This document shows, one piece after another, positions 1 through 6,241 of a stretch of DNA of 6,241 nt. The notes under the pieces were generated by a model, which worked only from the letters and a program-made list of their open reading frames with translations, did not search any database and was not told where the DNA came from. The position numbers and the translations under genes are program-made. This DNA comes from Schlesneria sp. (GTDB lineage Bacteria; Planctomycetota; Planctomycetia; Planctomycetales; Planctomycetaceae), in NCBI GenBank assembly GCA_025353525.1, contig JANXOO010001004.1, positions 1 to 6,241 of the forward strand. The letters are read 5' to 3'. Every line of letters begins with the position of its first letter. Position 1 is the stretch's first letter.

Positions 1-2621
1 CATGACGAAAGATCGTCAATAAATCCCGATGCGAGCCGGGCCACTTCCGGTGTATCGAAATCTTCCATCGCGGCCCTCATCCCGACAATCAGCGATTGAA
101 GATTCGAAAGCAGCCATCGATCAATTTCGGGACGTTCGGCGACGGGAACTTGTGGTCGGGTCGGATCAAATTCGTCGAGCCGCGCATAATTCACGAAGAA
201 TGCATAGCTGTTCCATAGCGGGATCAGCACCATTCGACGCGTTTCGTCGGCAGGAGTACTCGTGACCAGATGCGTTTTGACTCCGTCAATCGTCACATCC
301 GTTGGTCCGTTCGGAGTTTGGAGTGTCACGGGTTTGTCGGGATGCCTGGTCCCGAACCGCAGATCACTCGACGGATTTTGTGCCAGGTACATCCAGCGCA
401 TGGTATCGACGCCAATCTGTTCGGCCGCTTCTTCGAACCAGATCGCCGTCCCGTCCGATTTGTGCATTGGCCGGCCCTTCTCGTCCATCACCAGCCGATG
501 GCCGAGCAGCGTCTTGAACGGTTTCTTTTCGTCGGGATCGTCTGTCCGATCCCAATTCATCATCGTCCCCATCGAGAGCAACGAATAGAACCAGTTGCGG
601 AACTGGCCGGGGAAGCATTCTGTCACCAGGTCAGCGGGATACCACCTGCGCCAGTAATCGGGATGCGTGTTGAACCCGAGCGTGCTGAATGAGACAATCC
701 CGGCATCAAGCCACGGATTTCCCACATCGGCAATGCGCGACAGGACTGCTCCGGTTTTTTCGCTGCGGATCTTCACCACGTCGATCCACGGCTTGTGCGG
801 GGTGTGCCCTTCAAATTCGGACCAGCCCTCGACTGCCCGCGATTTCAATTCGGCAAGCGAACCGATCACGTCGAAATCAGTCGGATCGTCGGGATTGATC
901 CAGATCGGGAGCGCCAAACCCCAGTACCGTTTTTTCGAGATCATCCAGTCTCGCATGTTCGTCAACCATTCGCGTTCCCTCTCGCCCCCCTGAATACTGT
1001 CGGGAAGCCATTGAATCCGGTCGGTCACCTGCATGATCTCGTCACGCCAGTCCATGTTGATGAACCATTCGTCGACGAGGCGAAATACAAGTTCATCACC
1101 GGTTCGCCAACAAAACGGATAGACGTGCGGGTATTTCTCTTCGGCCACAAGCAGGAGTCGCTCCTTGAGTCTGGCAAGGACCAGCTCAATCGTGGCCGGA
1201 TCGGTTGCCTCGCGGCCGGTGAATTCACCAAACCCGTCGATGAAACGACCGTCTTCTCCCAAGGGAGCGATGCCGATCAGACCCGCTGCGGTCCCCAGTT
1301 GATGATCGATGTCACCGCAGCCCGGAGCGATATGGACGATGCCGGTTCCTTCTCCGGCGACGACATTAGCCGCACCTTTAAAGTCGCGTCCGCCATCAAT
1401 GACCCTGTGACAATGAATGCCGGTTCTTTCCGCCATTTTATCATCCCGGGGTACTCCGCCCGGCATGGACTGAGCCGGTAAATCGTCGAATGGTCCGGCA
1501 TATTGCCAGCCAACCATCTCCGCACCATCAATCGTTCCTTCAACGTCGAAGCCACCAGTCTCCTTGAAAATCTGCCCGAGAGTTTTGAGCTTCGGTGTAC
1601 CGGCGGGCCACACCCATTCGGGTCGGCCAAATCCTTCCTTGAATTCCCTGGCGAGACGCTGGAAGTCCAGGTTGTCCTTTGCAAAGTAGTAAATCCCGCC
1701 ATCGCGCTTTGATCGCAATTTGACGTAGCTCAATTCGGGATTCACAGCCGCAGCAACGTTGCTGGTCAGCGTCCACGGTGTCGTTGTCCAGGCCAGCAAG
1801 TATTCCTGGTCCTTGCCACCGACGTTTAATGGTTGACCTTCCCTGATGATCGGAAACCTGACGAAACAGCTGCGGTGAACGGTCAATCGGCGCCCGTCAG
1901 CAACTTCCATCTGGCTGTAGGCGCTTCCACCTCGTCCCGACCACGGCATGACATCGTGACCACGATAGATCTTGCCGCGCTGAAAACACTTCTTGAGGAA
2001 CGTCCAGATCGTTTCGTTATTGTCGGTCGAAAACGTGAAGTAACTCCCCCCCCAGTCGGGGTTGCCGAGTTTCGACACGATCGACTCGGCATTGTCCCGA
2101 ATGACAGTACCGGGTTGCTTCGGCGGTGTGAATTCGACGATTGCGTCAGTACCGATCGCAGCCGACAACTGACGCAATTGGCGAGGGTCGTCCCATTCCA
2201 TCCAGTAGCCAAGCCGGATCGACTGTTCGGTCTGAATCGCGGCGTATTTCAGAACGCGTTTTTTGCAGGCATGAACGAATTTGTCGATCCCGTAGGCTTC
2301 GATCTGGCTTTTGGCACCGAGCCCGAGTTGCTTTTCAACTTCGACTTCAACCCACAATCCCTGACAATCGAAGCCGTTCTGATGCCGCAAATCGCGCCCG
2401 TTCATGGCCCAATAGCGCTGGAACGTGTCTTTATACGTGCGCCCCCAGGCGTGGTGAACACCCATCGGGTTGTTGGCGGTGATCGGGCCGTCGAGAAAAC
2501 TCCACGGCTTCTTCCCGGCGATCTGGCGTCGTAGCCTGGAAAAAATCTGTTCGTCCGTCCAGAATTTCAGGATCTCGTGTTCGCCGCGAACGAACTCCGC
2601 ATCGCCAACTTTTTGAAACAT
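1..2621 (-). CDS. ileS: Isoleucyl-tRNA synthetase, type 2 (IleRS2-like), 3' end cut by window edge
   Basis: Class I aminoacyl-tRNA synthetase that charges tRNA-Ile with isoleucine in the cytoplasm. The minus-strand frame is open without a stop from the ATG at 2621 to base 1, giving 873 complete codons; the rest of the anticodon-binding domain lies outside the window (relatives are about 1,050 residues or more). Visible in order: an N-terminus MFQKVGD; the nucleotide-binding signature region with GVHH at residues 54-57 in place of HIGH; a CP1 editing domain with TTPWT (280-284) and [10 protein letters not shown] followed by the editing-site Asp439; [13 protein letters not shown]; the KMSKS-equivalent MHKS (719-722); and the start of the anticodon-binding helical domain ([13 protein letters not shown]). 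Two zinc-type motifs are degraded (WSGRG at 227-231, CWRT at 504-507). The ATG at 2621 is the only in-frame ATG before an upstream stop near 2740; GAGG lies 12 bases before it, a weak ribosome site. Family assignment is firm; isoleucine specificity rests on overall resemblance. Confidence 0.93.
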   Translation of the reverse strand, partial: MFQKVGDAEFVRGEHEILKFWTDEQIFSRLRRQIAGKKPWSFLDGPITANNPMGVHHAWGRTYKDTFQRYWAMNGRDLRHQNGFDCQGLWVEVEVEKQLGLGAKSQIEAYGIDKFVHACKKRVLKYAAIQTEQSIRLGYWMEWDDPRQLRQLSAAIGTDAIVEFTPPKQPGTVIRDNAESIVSKLGNPDWGGSYFTFSTDNNETIWTFLKKCFQRGKIYRGHDVMPWSGRGGSAYSQMEVADGRRLTVHRSCFVRFPIIREGQPLNVGGKDQEYLLAWTTTPWTLTSNVAAAVNPELSYVKLRSKRDGGIYYFAKDNLDFQRLAREFKEGFGRPEWVWPAGTPKLKTLGQIFKETGGFDVEGTIDGAEMVGWQYAGPFDDLPAQSMPGGVPRDDKMAERTGIHCHRVIDGGRDFKGAANVVAGEGTGIVHIAPGCGDIDHQLGTAAGLIGIAPLGEDGRFIDGFGEFTGREATDPATIELVLARLKERLLLVAEEKYPHVYPFCWRTGDELVFRLVDEWFINMDWRDEIMQVTDRIQWLPDSIQGGEREREWLTNMRDWMISKKRYWGLALPIWINPDDPTDFDVIGSLAELKSRAVEGWSEFEGHTPHKPWIDVVKIRSEKTGAVLSRIADVGNPWLDAGIVSFSTLGFNTHPDYWRRWYPADLVTECFPGQFRNWFYSLLSMGTMMNWDRTDDPDEKKPFKTLLGHRLVMDEKGRPMHKSDGTAIWFEEAAEQIGVDTMRWMYLAQNPSSDLRFGTRHPDKPVTLQTPNGPTDVTIDGVKTHLVTSTPADETRRMVLIPLWNSYAFFVNYARLDEFDPTRPQVPVAERPEIDRWLLSNLQSLIVGMRAAMEDFDTPEVARLASGFIDDLSS

Positions 2622-2764
2622 CGTCTTCGAAAACCTCGTAATACGTCCATTCGAATTCCTGATCGCGTGAAATTCACAATTCCCGGGAAAGCAATTCTGC
2701 CGCCAGAGTGCCGCGTCGTTCAATCGATCAACATCGTCAATTCAAGCCATAATCGGCGGCGATC
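2622..2764 (-). other. Spacer upstream of ileS with two small palindromes
   Basis: This 143-base gap separates the membrane-protein stop codon from the ileS start. It contains an 11-base odd palindrome, gtgaaattcac (2667-2677), and a perfect 10-base palindrome, ttcccgggaa (2680-2689). Neither is followed by a T-run, so they do not look like a terminator. On the minus strand TTGAAC and CAGAAT stand 18 bases apart, a four-of-six match to each sigma-70 box, which is too weak to call a promoter. No T-box-like leader is visible. The gap could hold an ileS promoter or be transcribed through from the upstream gene. Confidence 0.4.
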
Positions 2765-4090
2765 CTACTCCATCGGCCCCGATTTCAAAAGATGCCGGGG
2801 CGTCCGGTCCGATTTGCGCTTCAAAAACTCACCCGCGATCACCGCAGCAAGAATCGGCGGAATGAAAACCGAGGCTGCGGAGGTCATACGACCCAGCGGG
2901 GGGCAAACGAGAATGACAAGCCCAATATTGGCCATCCAGTAAATACAACCGATCATAATAAGCAAACCCGACGGGAAATTGCCGGGCATTACGGAACTCT
3001 CACCTTTCGGCGAAATGAGGCTGACCTGAATCGAGACAACCAGGACCACAAACACGCCAAGAAACGCCGTGTTTCCGAAAAGATCCCATGCGGTCTTGCG
3101 GACAGCCTGCCGAAATGCCTTTGCAACCCACACCGCATAGTTGCGAGGTCGCTTGCGAACGAGTTCCGTCCCCAGTTGTCGCAGCTTGCGATTGATCGTC
3201 ACGGGATCATCTCCGTAAACTTCGATGGCTGCCGGAGTAAAAATCTGCCAGATCATGATGTCGTATCGGTCTTCCATTCGCTGGTAGTTCAGCCGATCAG
3301 ATTCCTCCATCGGCATCGTCGTTTTTTCCATCCTGTCCAGTGCGACCGACGACAGTTTTTTCAATTCATCGGGAAGCTCGGCAATCACCGAGCGGTCCAG
3401 CCACTGGCCCGTAACACCAATCAGGTTATATCCTCCGAATGAAACGACCCCGAATTCGCCTGCGACACACCGGCGCACGGTGCAGTATCCAAGTAATGGA
3501 ACGGCACATAAAAGCGACAGCATGACGAACTGCTTTTGCCAGGGAAGTCGTCGCAAAAGGCAATGTGCAGCACCGAGAACCGGTACGAGAGGGATCATGT
3601 ACAGATATGCGGGTCGGATCAACCAGCATCCTGCGACAAGAATACAAAGGATCGTCCCCGTCCATAATTTTCCGGGCGAAGCTCCGAAACATAACAGAAC
3701 TCCGATCGCTCCAACGGAAAACCCGGCGGCAAGTGCATCGGTTGCTACAAAGCGGACGTATTCGAGCGGCATCGATCCGTACAGCAGGCAACTTGCCGAG
3801 ACAACACTGACCCACGTGCTGCAACCGGACTTTTTGAGCCCCGTCGCAAAGGTCCCGACAGCAGCGCAAAAAAAGAGGTAGTGCATCAGCGGTGCAGCAG
3901 CGATCCCGAAGCATGCCAAAAACAGCGGATATCCCGGTGTCCGCTGGTGACTCAACGCTGTTGAGAATGAACTCCACGGAAAGTCGATATATCCGGAACT
4001 GTCGTTCACCAGTTCGGCATCGAGCGGAATCAATGCACCCAGAACGAGCATCTGCAGGACAAGCGTGAATGCAGGAAAAAGTGTTTGCAT
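2765..4090 (-). CDS. Multi-pass membrane protein resembling GT-C glycosyltransferases
   Basis: A 441-residue integral membrane protein. A first hydrophobic helix (about 5-23) is followed by an extracytoplasmic loop with D30-S-S-G-Y34 and then R50-TPGYP-LFL, a pattern seen in GT-C-fold glycosyltransferases (PMT/ArnT/GT39-like), where an acidic residue in the first loop is catalytic. Further hydrophobic stretches lie near 56-82, 93-108, 119-136, 144-178 and 187-204. A soluble, charged region spans about 208-335, and the C-terminal helices lie near 342-359 and 374-423, followed by a basic tail. E110, D118 in VATDAL, and LIRPAYLYMIP (157-167) also fit the family pattern. If so, it would move a sugar from a lipid-linked donor to an unknown acceptor, but donor and acceptor cannot be told. 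The start is the ATG at 4090; an in-frame TTG at 4270 would add 60 polar residues with no signal or family resemblance. No clear ribosome site precedes the ATG. The nearest downstream gene on the strand is ileS, 143 bases away. The call as a membrane protein is sure, the enzyme class is tentative. Confidence 0.72.
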   Translation of the reverse strand: MQTLFPAFTLVLQMLVLGALIPLDAELVNDSSGYIDFPWSSFSTALSHQRTPGYPLFLACFGIAAAPLMHYLFFCAAVGTFATGLKKSGCSTWVSVVSASCLLYGSMPLEYVRFVATDALAAGFSVGAIGVLLCFGASPGKLWTGTILCILVAGCWLIRPAYLYMIPLVPVLGAAHCLLRRLPWQKQFVMLSLLCAVPLLGYCTVRRCVAGEFGVVSFGGYNLIGVTGQWLDRSVIAELPDELKKLSSVALDRMEKTTMPMEESDRLNYQRMEDRYDIMIWQIFTPAAIEVYGDDPVTINRKLRQLGTELVRKRPRNYAVWVAKAFRQAVRKTAWDLFGNTAFLGVFVVLVVSIQVSLISPKGESSVMPGNFPSGLLIMIGCIYWMANIGLVILVCPPLGRMTSAASVFIPPILAAVIAGEFLKRKSDRTPRHLLKSGPME

Positions 4091-4450
4091 AATGTTCGAC
4101 GAAGAACGCCGCGTGAGTAGTCCTTTATCAGATTGGTATTCATCCCTGATGCGGAACCAGGGCGTTCCTGCACGAATGGCGTCGCCGCCACAATACCGCA
4201 CCAGATGCCGATTCCGAATTATCGGATTGCTCCGGAAAGGCAACTTCCGCGTGAAAGTAGCCGTTTTCAAGACGGAAGAGCAATGCTGTCGCGTATTTTT
4301 CTGTCACTATTGACGCGTTCCAATCAGTCCGGCAGTCAACGACTGACTTCATCATATTTTTCTTGCGTCAACCTTAATCCGGTTTACTTTTGGATGAAAA
4401 AGTGTTTGACTTATGCCTTAGGCGACGGGCAGTGGAAAATTTACCGTATG

Positions 4451-4498
4451 AAAAACGAGGACTGGCTCCCGGTCTTCATGGTGCCTGTCCCCGTTTTT
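4451..4498. repeat. Imperfect 48-base palindrome, REP-like element
   Basis: Two 19-base arms (4451-4469 and 4480-4498) are complementary at 16 positions around a 10-base centre (4470-4479). The left arm reads aaaaacgaggactggctcc and the right arm ggtgcctgtccccgttttt. The three mismatches are one A/C and two T/T. As RNA either strand would fold into a long hairpin. From memory, arms of the form 'GGTGCCTGTCCCCGTTTT' recur many times in planctomycete and other bacterial genomes as REP-type elements mobilised by Y1-type (RAYT) transposases; no such transposase is in this window. The outer arm ends in a T-run, so a terminator role on the plus strand is possible, though no gene ends just before it on that strand. 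Confidence 0.6.
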
Positions 4499-4644
4499 CC
4501 GACCGGATGCAGAAAGAACGCTGTCATCGAATGAGATCCCGGCGAAGCCTGCTGACGCTGGCGTTCGATGAGTCTCTTAGTCCTGACCGCGAGCAGTTTG
4601 GATCTATGTTTCTTCGTTCGTTACCCGATTATTTTTTTGGTTTT

Positions 4645-4650
4645 GAAGGG
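4645..4650 (+). promoter_or_regulatory. Ribosome binding site deciding the lipoprotein start
   Basis: The bases gaaggg lie nine bases before the ATG at 4660, a good Shine-Dalgarno match at normal spacing. Together with the lipoprotein signal peptide that begins exactly at this ATG, it rules out the longer in-frame reading that would start at the TTG at 4390. Confidence 0.65.
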
Positions 4651-4659
4651 AACATTGAA

Positions 4660-5844
4660 ATGCGATGTCCGATTTTTGCGACAGGATTGTGCCTCATTCT
4701 GACCATGAATCTCACGGGATGCGGGAAAATTCCGACGTGGGGAGAATTGACGAGCCAGACCCCTGCGCCGCCAACAGCCGCGCCAGCCGTAACACCAGTC
4801 CCGTCGGCACCTGTTCAGACGATGGCTCCTGCGGAGCCCACTGCTGATGAAATCATCGCAAGGTTTAATTCTCTGCGTCAGTCGGACATCTATGATAACG
4901 CAATCTCGCAGTTGACCTCTCTGAAAGACGGTGCCGATCGCGTCATCGAAATCAATGCCGACAACAGCGCCGTGACGAACAGCGCTTTCGCGAACATTGC
5001 AAAATTGACGAATTTGAGACAATTGCGTCTGAACGGAACACGTATCGACAACGAAGCATGCCAGCAAATCGCAAAGGTCTCGTCGCTGGAAGTTCTGTCG
5101 CTCAATTCCACGGCTGTGTCCGATGTCGGTGTTGCTGCACTGTCCAGCCTGCAAAACCTGAAGCACCTCGAATTGACACGATGTATCCTGACCGCCAATG
5201 GATTCAATGCAATTGGTTCTTTGCCCGCGCTTGAATCGATCGCGATTCAGTTCACAAATCTGGACGACCGTGGCCTCGACCTGATCTGTAATGCGCGGAC
5301 TTTGACGAAACTTGTCCTTGCAGACAACCCGTTCACAGATCGTGGCCTGGTCGCGCTGGGGAAACTGGAGGCATTGGAATACCTGGAAGTCGGCACGACC
5401 AATACCAAAGGAGAAGGTCTCAACGCTGCTCTCAAGCATGGCGGCTTCAAGCGACTTGTATACCTTGGAATCTACGGATGTCCGATCGATGGTCATGCCG
5501 GCCCCGCAATCAAGGGGATGAAGGCATTGGAACGCCTGAATATTGGCGGCATCGCATACCTCGACGACGCGGGACTTTATAATACGATCAACGGTATGAA
5601 GGGATTGAAATGGATCAACCTGTCTCAATGCACCAATCTGAACGGAGAAGCCTTGAAGGCCCTTCAAGGTTCTAAAAACATGGAAGAAATCCGGATCGAT
5701 CAATGCCCGCAGGTTGGCGATAATGCCGTCAAATACATGAAGTCGATGAAGAATCTGAAGAGAATTTCGGTCGGCGGAACGGCGATCACCGAACGAGGTC
5801 GCAACGAACTGAAGGCCGCTCTGCCCGACCTGCTTTTCCAGTAA
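4660..5844 (+). CDS. Leucine-rich-repeat lipoprotein
   Basis: A 394-residue secreted lipoprotein of unknown function. The N-terminus MRCPIFATGLCLILTMNLTGC is a type II signal peptide with lipobox L-T-G-C21, so the mature protein should be lipid-anchored at Cys21 on the outside of the inner membrane or at the outer membrane. A Pro/Ala/Thr-rich flexible linker follows (about 31-61). A short helical segment (62-92) leads into about eleven leucine-rich repeats of 24-27 residues; their key hydrophobic residues fall at 119, 143, 167, 191, 215, 239, 266, 290, 316, 341 and 366, preceded by a weaker unit near 95. The consensus is roughly LxxLxLxxTxhxDxGLxxL, the short cysteine-containing type frequent in Planctomycetota. 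Repeats 1-6 are a strict 24 residues; later ones are longer and carry cysteines (C274, C324, C349). Such domains bind proteins or glycans, but no partner is indicated. It stands alone on the plus strand, and no clear terminator follows. Confidence 0.9.
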   Translation: MRCPIFATGLCLILTMNLTGCGKIPTWGELTSQTPAPPTAAPAVTPVPSAPVQTMAPAEPTADEIIARFNSLRQSDIYDNAISQLTSLKDGADRVIEINADNSAVTNSAFANIAKLTNLRQLRLNGTRIDNEACQQIAKVSSLEVLSLNSTAVSDVGVAALSSLQNLKHLELTRCILTANGFNAIGSLPALESIAIQFTNLDDRGLDLICNARTLTKLVLADNPFTDRGLVALGKLEALEYLEVGTTNTKGEGLNAALKHGGFKRLVYLGIYGCPIDGHAGPAIKGMKALERLNIGGIAYLDDAGLYNTINGMKGLKWINLSQCTNLNGEALKALQGSKNMEEIRIDQCPQVGDNAVKYMKSMKNLKRISVGGTAITERGRNELKAALPDLLFQ

Positions 5845-5922
5845 GGATCGGCGCATAAACAATTGTCGCAAGGTGCTGACATGCCAGTGGATTTCTCCAG
5901 GGCGAATCGTCGAAAGAGGAAG

Positions 5923-5965
5923 TTAACCACAGAGGCACAGAGACACGGAGAAGACAAGCAAGAAA
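5923..5965. repeat. Dispersed 'CCACAGAGGCACAG' repeat, copy 1
   Basis: Three degenerate 8-base units stand in tandem at 5928-5951: CACAGAGG, CACAGAGA and CACGGAGA. They are preceded by ttaac and followed by agacaag and then a 9-base unit, agcaagaaa, present twice in tandem (5957-5974). This string is widely scattered in intergenic DNA of many large bacterial genomes, as I recall; its role is unknown. Because the unit is 8 bases long, all three frames of the reverse strand read as similar false peptides. Confidence 0.7.
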
Positions 5966-5996
5966 AGCAAGAAAAGGCGAAGCCGCATCATGGGAA

Positions 5997-6019
5997 GGCG
6001 AGGCTCCGACCGAGCCGCC
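5997..6019. repeat. GC-rich hairpin within the repeat tract
   Basis: The bases ggctc (6002-6006) pair with gagcc (6012-6016) around cgacc, and an outer ggc (5997-5999) pairs with gcc (6017-6019) across a two-base bulge. A partial duplicate, aaggcga, occurs at 5974-5980 and 5995-6001. The wording 'GGCGAGGCTCC...GAGCCG' resembles a repeat I remember from planctomycete spacers. There is no following T-run, so an intrinsic terminator is unlikely. Confidence 0.4.
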
Positions 6020-6116
6020 ATGTCGCTGCGTCTCCCCACATGACAAAGACCAATAACGAATTCCTCATCCCGAAACAAACGCCCACTCCAACACAAAGAA
6101 CATGAATTAAAGTGTG

Positions 6117-6148
6117 AACCACAAGGCACAGCGAAGACAAGATAGAAA
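6117..6148. repeat. Dispersed 'CCACA-AGGCACAG' repeat, copy 2
   Basis: This is a diverged direct copy of the repeat at 5923-5965. It keeps aaccaca, aggcacag and gaagacaag in the same order but lacks eight bases (agacacgg of copy 1), one unit length, plus a single g. It then reads atagaaa where copy 1 has caagaaa. The copies lie about 190 bases apart. Confidence 0.6.
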
Positions 6149-6241
6149 TATTGACTCCCCAAAAAATGCCATGCACGAACGTAGAAACGAGAAACCCCGG
6201 TCAGTCTCCCGGAATGCCCTCGTAACGTGCCTCTTCCCCTT

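Larger units (their letters stand above)
4091..4659. other. Long divergent intergenic region without a credible gene
   Basis: These 569 bases separate the minus-strand membrane protein and the plus-strand lipoprotein, so at least one promoter for each should lie here. I could not find a convincing pair of -35 and -10 boxes on either strand: TTGACT at 4406-4411 has no matching -10 at the right distance, and the AT-rich stretch at 4627-4638 has no -35. Open frames cross the region on both strands, but they have mixed, low-complexity composition, begin with TTG or lie across the palindrome, and look non-coding. The recognisable contents are the imperfect palindrome at 4451-4498 and the ribosome site just before 4660. 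Confidence 0.6.
5845..6241. other. Non-coding tail rich in dispersed repeats
   Basis: After the lipoprotein stop there is no credible gene to the right edge. Short open frames exist on both strands, but the minus-strand ones translate to serine/leucine/cysteine/valine-rich peptides (for example SLCLCG, SPCLCASVV, LRVSVPLWL) that arise in different frames from the same repeat and are a known kind of false prediction. The region holds the two repeat copies and the GC-rich hairpin listed separately. The last 90 bases, from about 6150, show nothing I recognise. No T-run-terminated hairpin lies close behind 5844. Confidence 0.65.

Noticed and set aside
1833..2534. 233-codon plus-strand open frame, and another at 795-1481
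   Set aside because: Both lie wholly antisense to the conserved catalytic and editing regions of ileS and show no recognisable domain.
4091..4270. Longer start (TTG at 4270) for the membrane protein, adding 60 residues
   Set aside because: The added stretch is polar and basic, has no signal or motif, and the first membrane helix begins just after the ATG at 4090.
4333..4345. Small perfect hairpin cagtc-aac-gactg
   Set aside because: Five base pairs with a three-base loop and no neighbouring T-run is within chance expectation for a spacer this long.
4406..4434. Possible sigma-70 promoter starting at TTGACT
   Set aside because: No -10 box resembling TATAAT lies 16-18 bases downstream (gcagtg is found there).
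4390..4659. Longer start (TTG at 4390) for the lipoprotein, adding 90 residues
   Set aside because: It would run through the REP-like palindrome and bury the signal peptide and lipobox inside the protein; the ATG at 4660 has a good ribosome site.
4621..5871. 416-codon minus-strand open frame antisense to the lipoprotein
   Set aside because: It mirrors the real gene's codon pattern, is rich in Gln, Arg and Cys with no domain, and the plus-strand reading has a clear signal peptide and repeats.
5700..6176. Several short minus-strand frames with SLCLCG or SVPLWL peptides
   Set aside because: They are translations of the 8-base repeat in different frames, a recurrent false gene call, and one overlaps the lipoprotein's 3' end.

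Overview
The window most likely comes from a member of the Planctomycetota. This is an inference from three signs: a divergent type-2 isoleucyl-tRNA synthetase whose N-terminal wording matches planctomycete enzymes as I remember them, a lipoprotein built of the short leucine-rich repeats common in that phylum, and non-coding spacers filled with dispersed repeat motifs seen in such genomes. No database search was possible.

Layout. From 1 to 2621 on the minus strand lies the first 873 codons of an isoleucyl-tRNA synthetase gene (ileS); its 3' end runs off the left edge. A 143-base spacer follows. From 2765 to 4090, also on the minus strand, is a multi-pass membrane protein resembling GT-C-fold glycosyltransferases. 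A 569-base divergent spacer (4091-4659) holds an imperfect 48-base palindrome of REP type. From 4660 to 5844 on the plus strand is a lipoprotein with about eleven leucine-rich repeats. The last 397 bases (5845-6241) hold no credible gene, only repeat material: two diverged copies of an 'ACCACAGAGGCACAG'-type repeat and a GC-rich hairpin.

How the genes relate. The membrane protein and ileS point the same way and could share a transcript, but the spacer and the lack of a functional link argue against a dedicated operon. The leucine-rich lipoprotein is transcribed away from them. The window does not look like a defence island, a prophage or a biosynthetic cluster, and I found no new multi-gene system. 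The most notable points are in ileS: a GVHH sequence where the HIGH signature normally sits, which matches the swapped GXHH motif linked to mupirocin hyper-resistance in other bacterial IleRS2 enzymes, and loss of most of the cysteines expected to hold a structural zinc.
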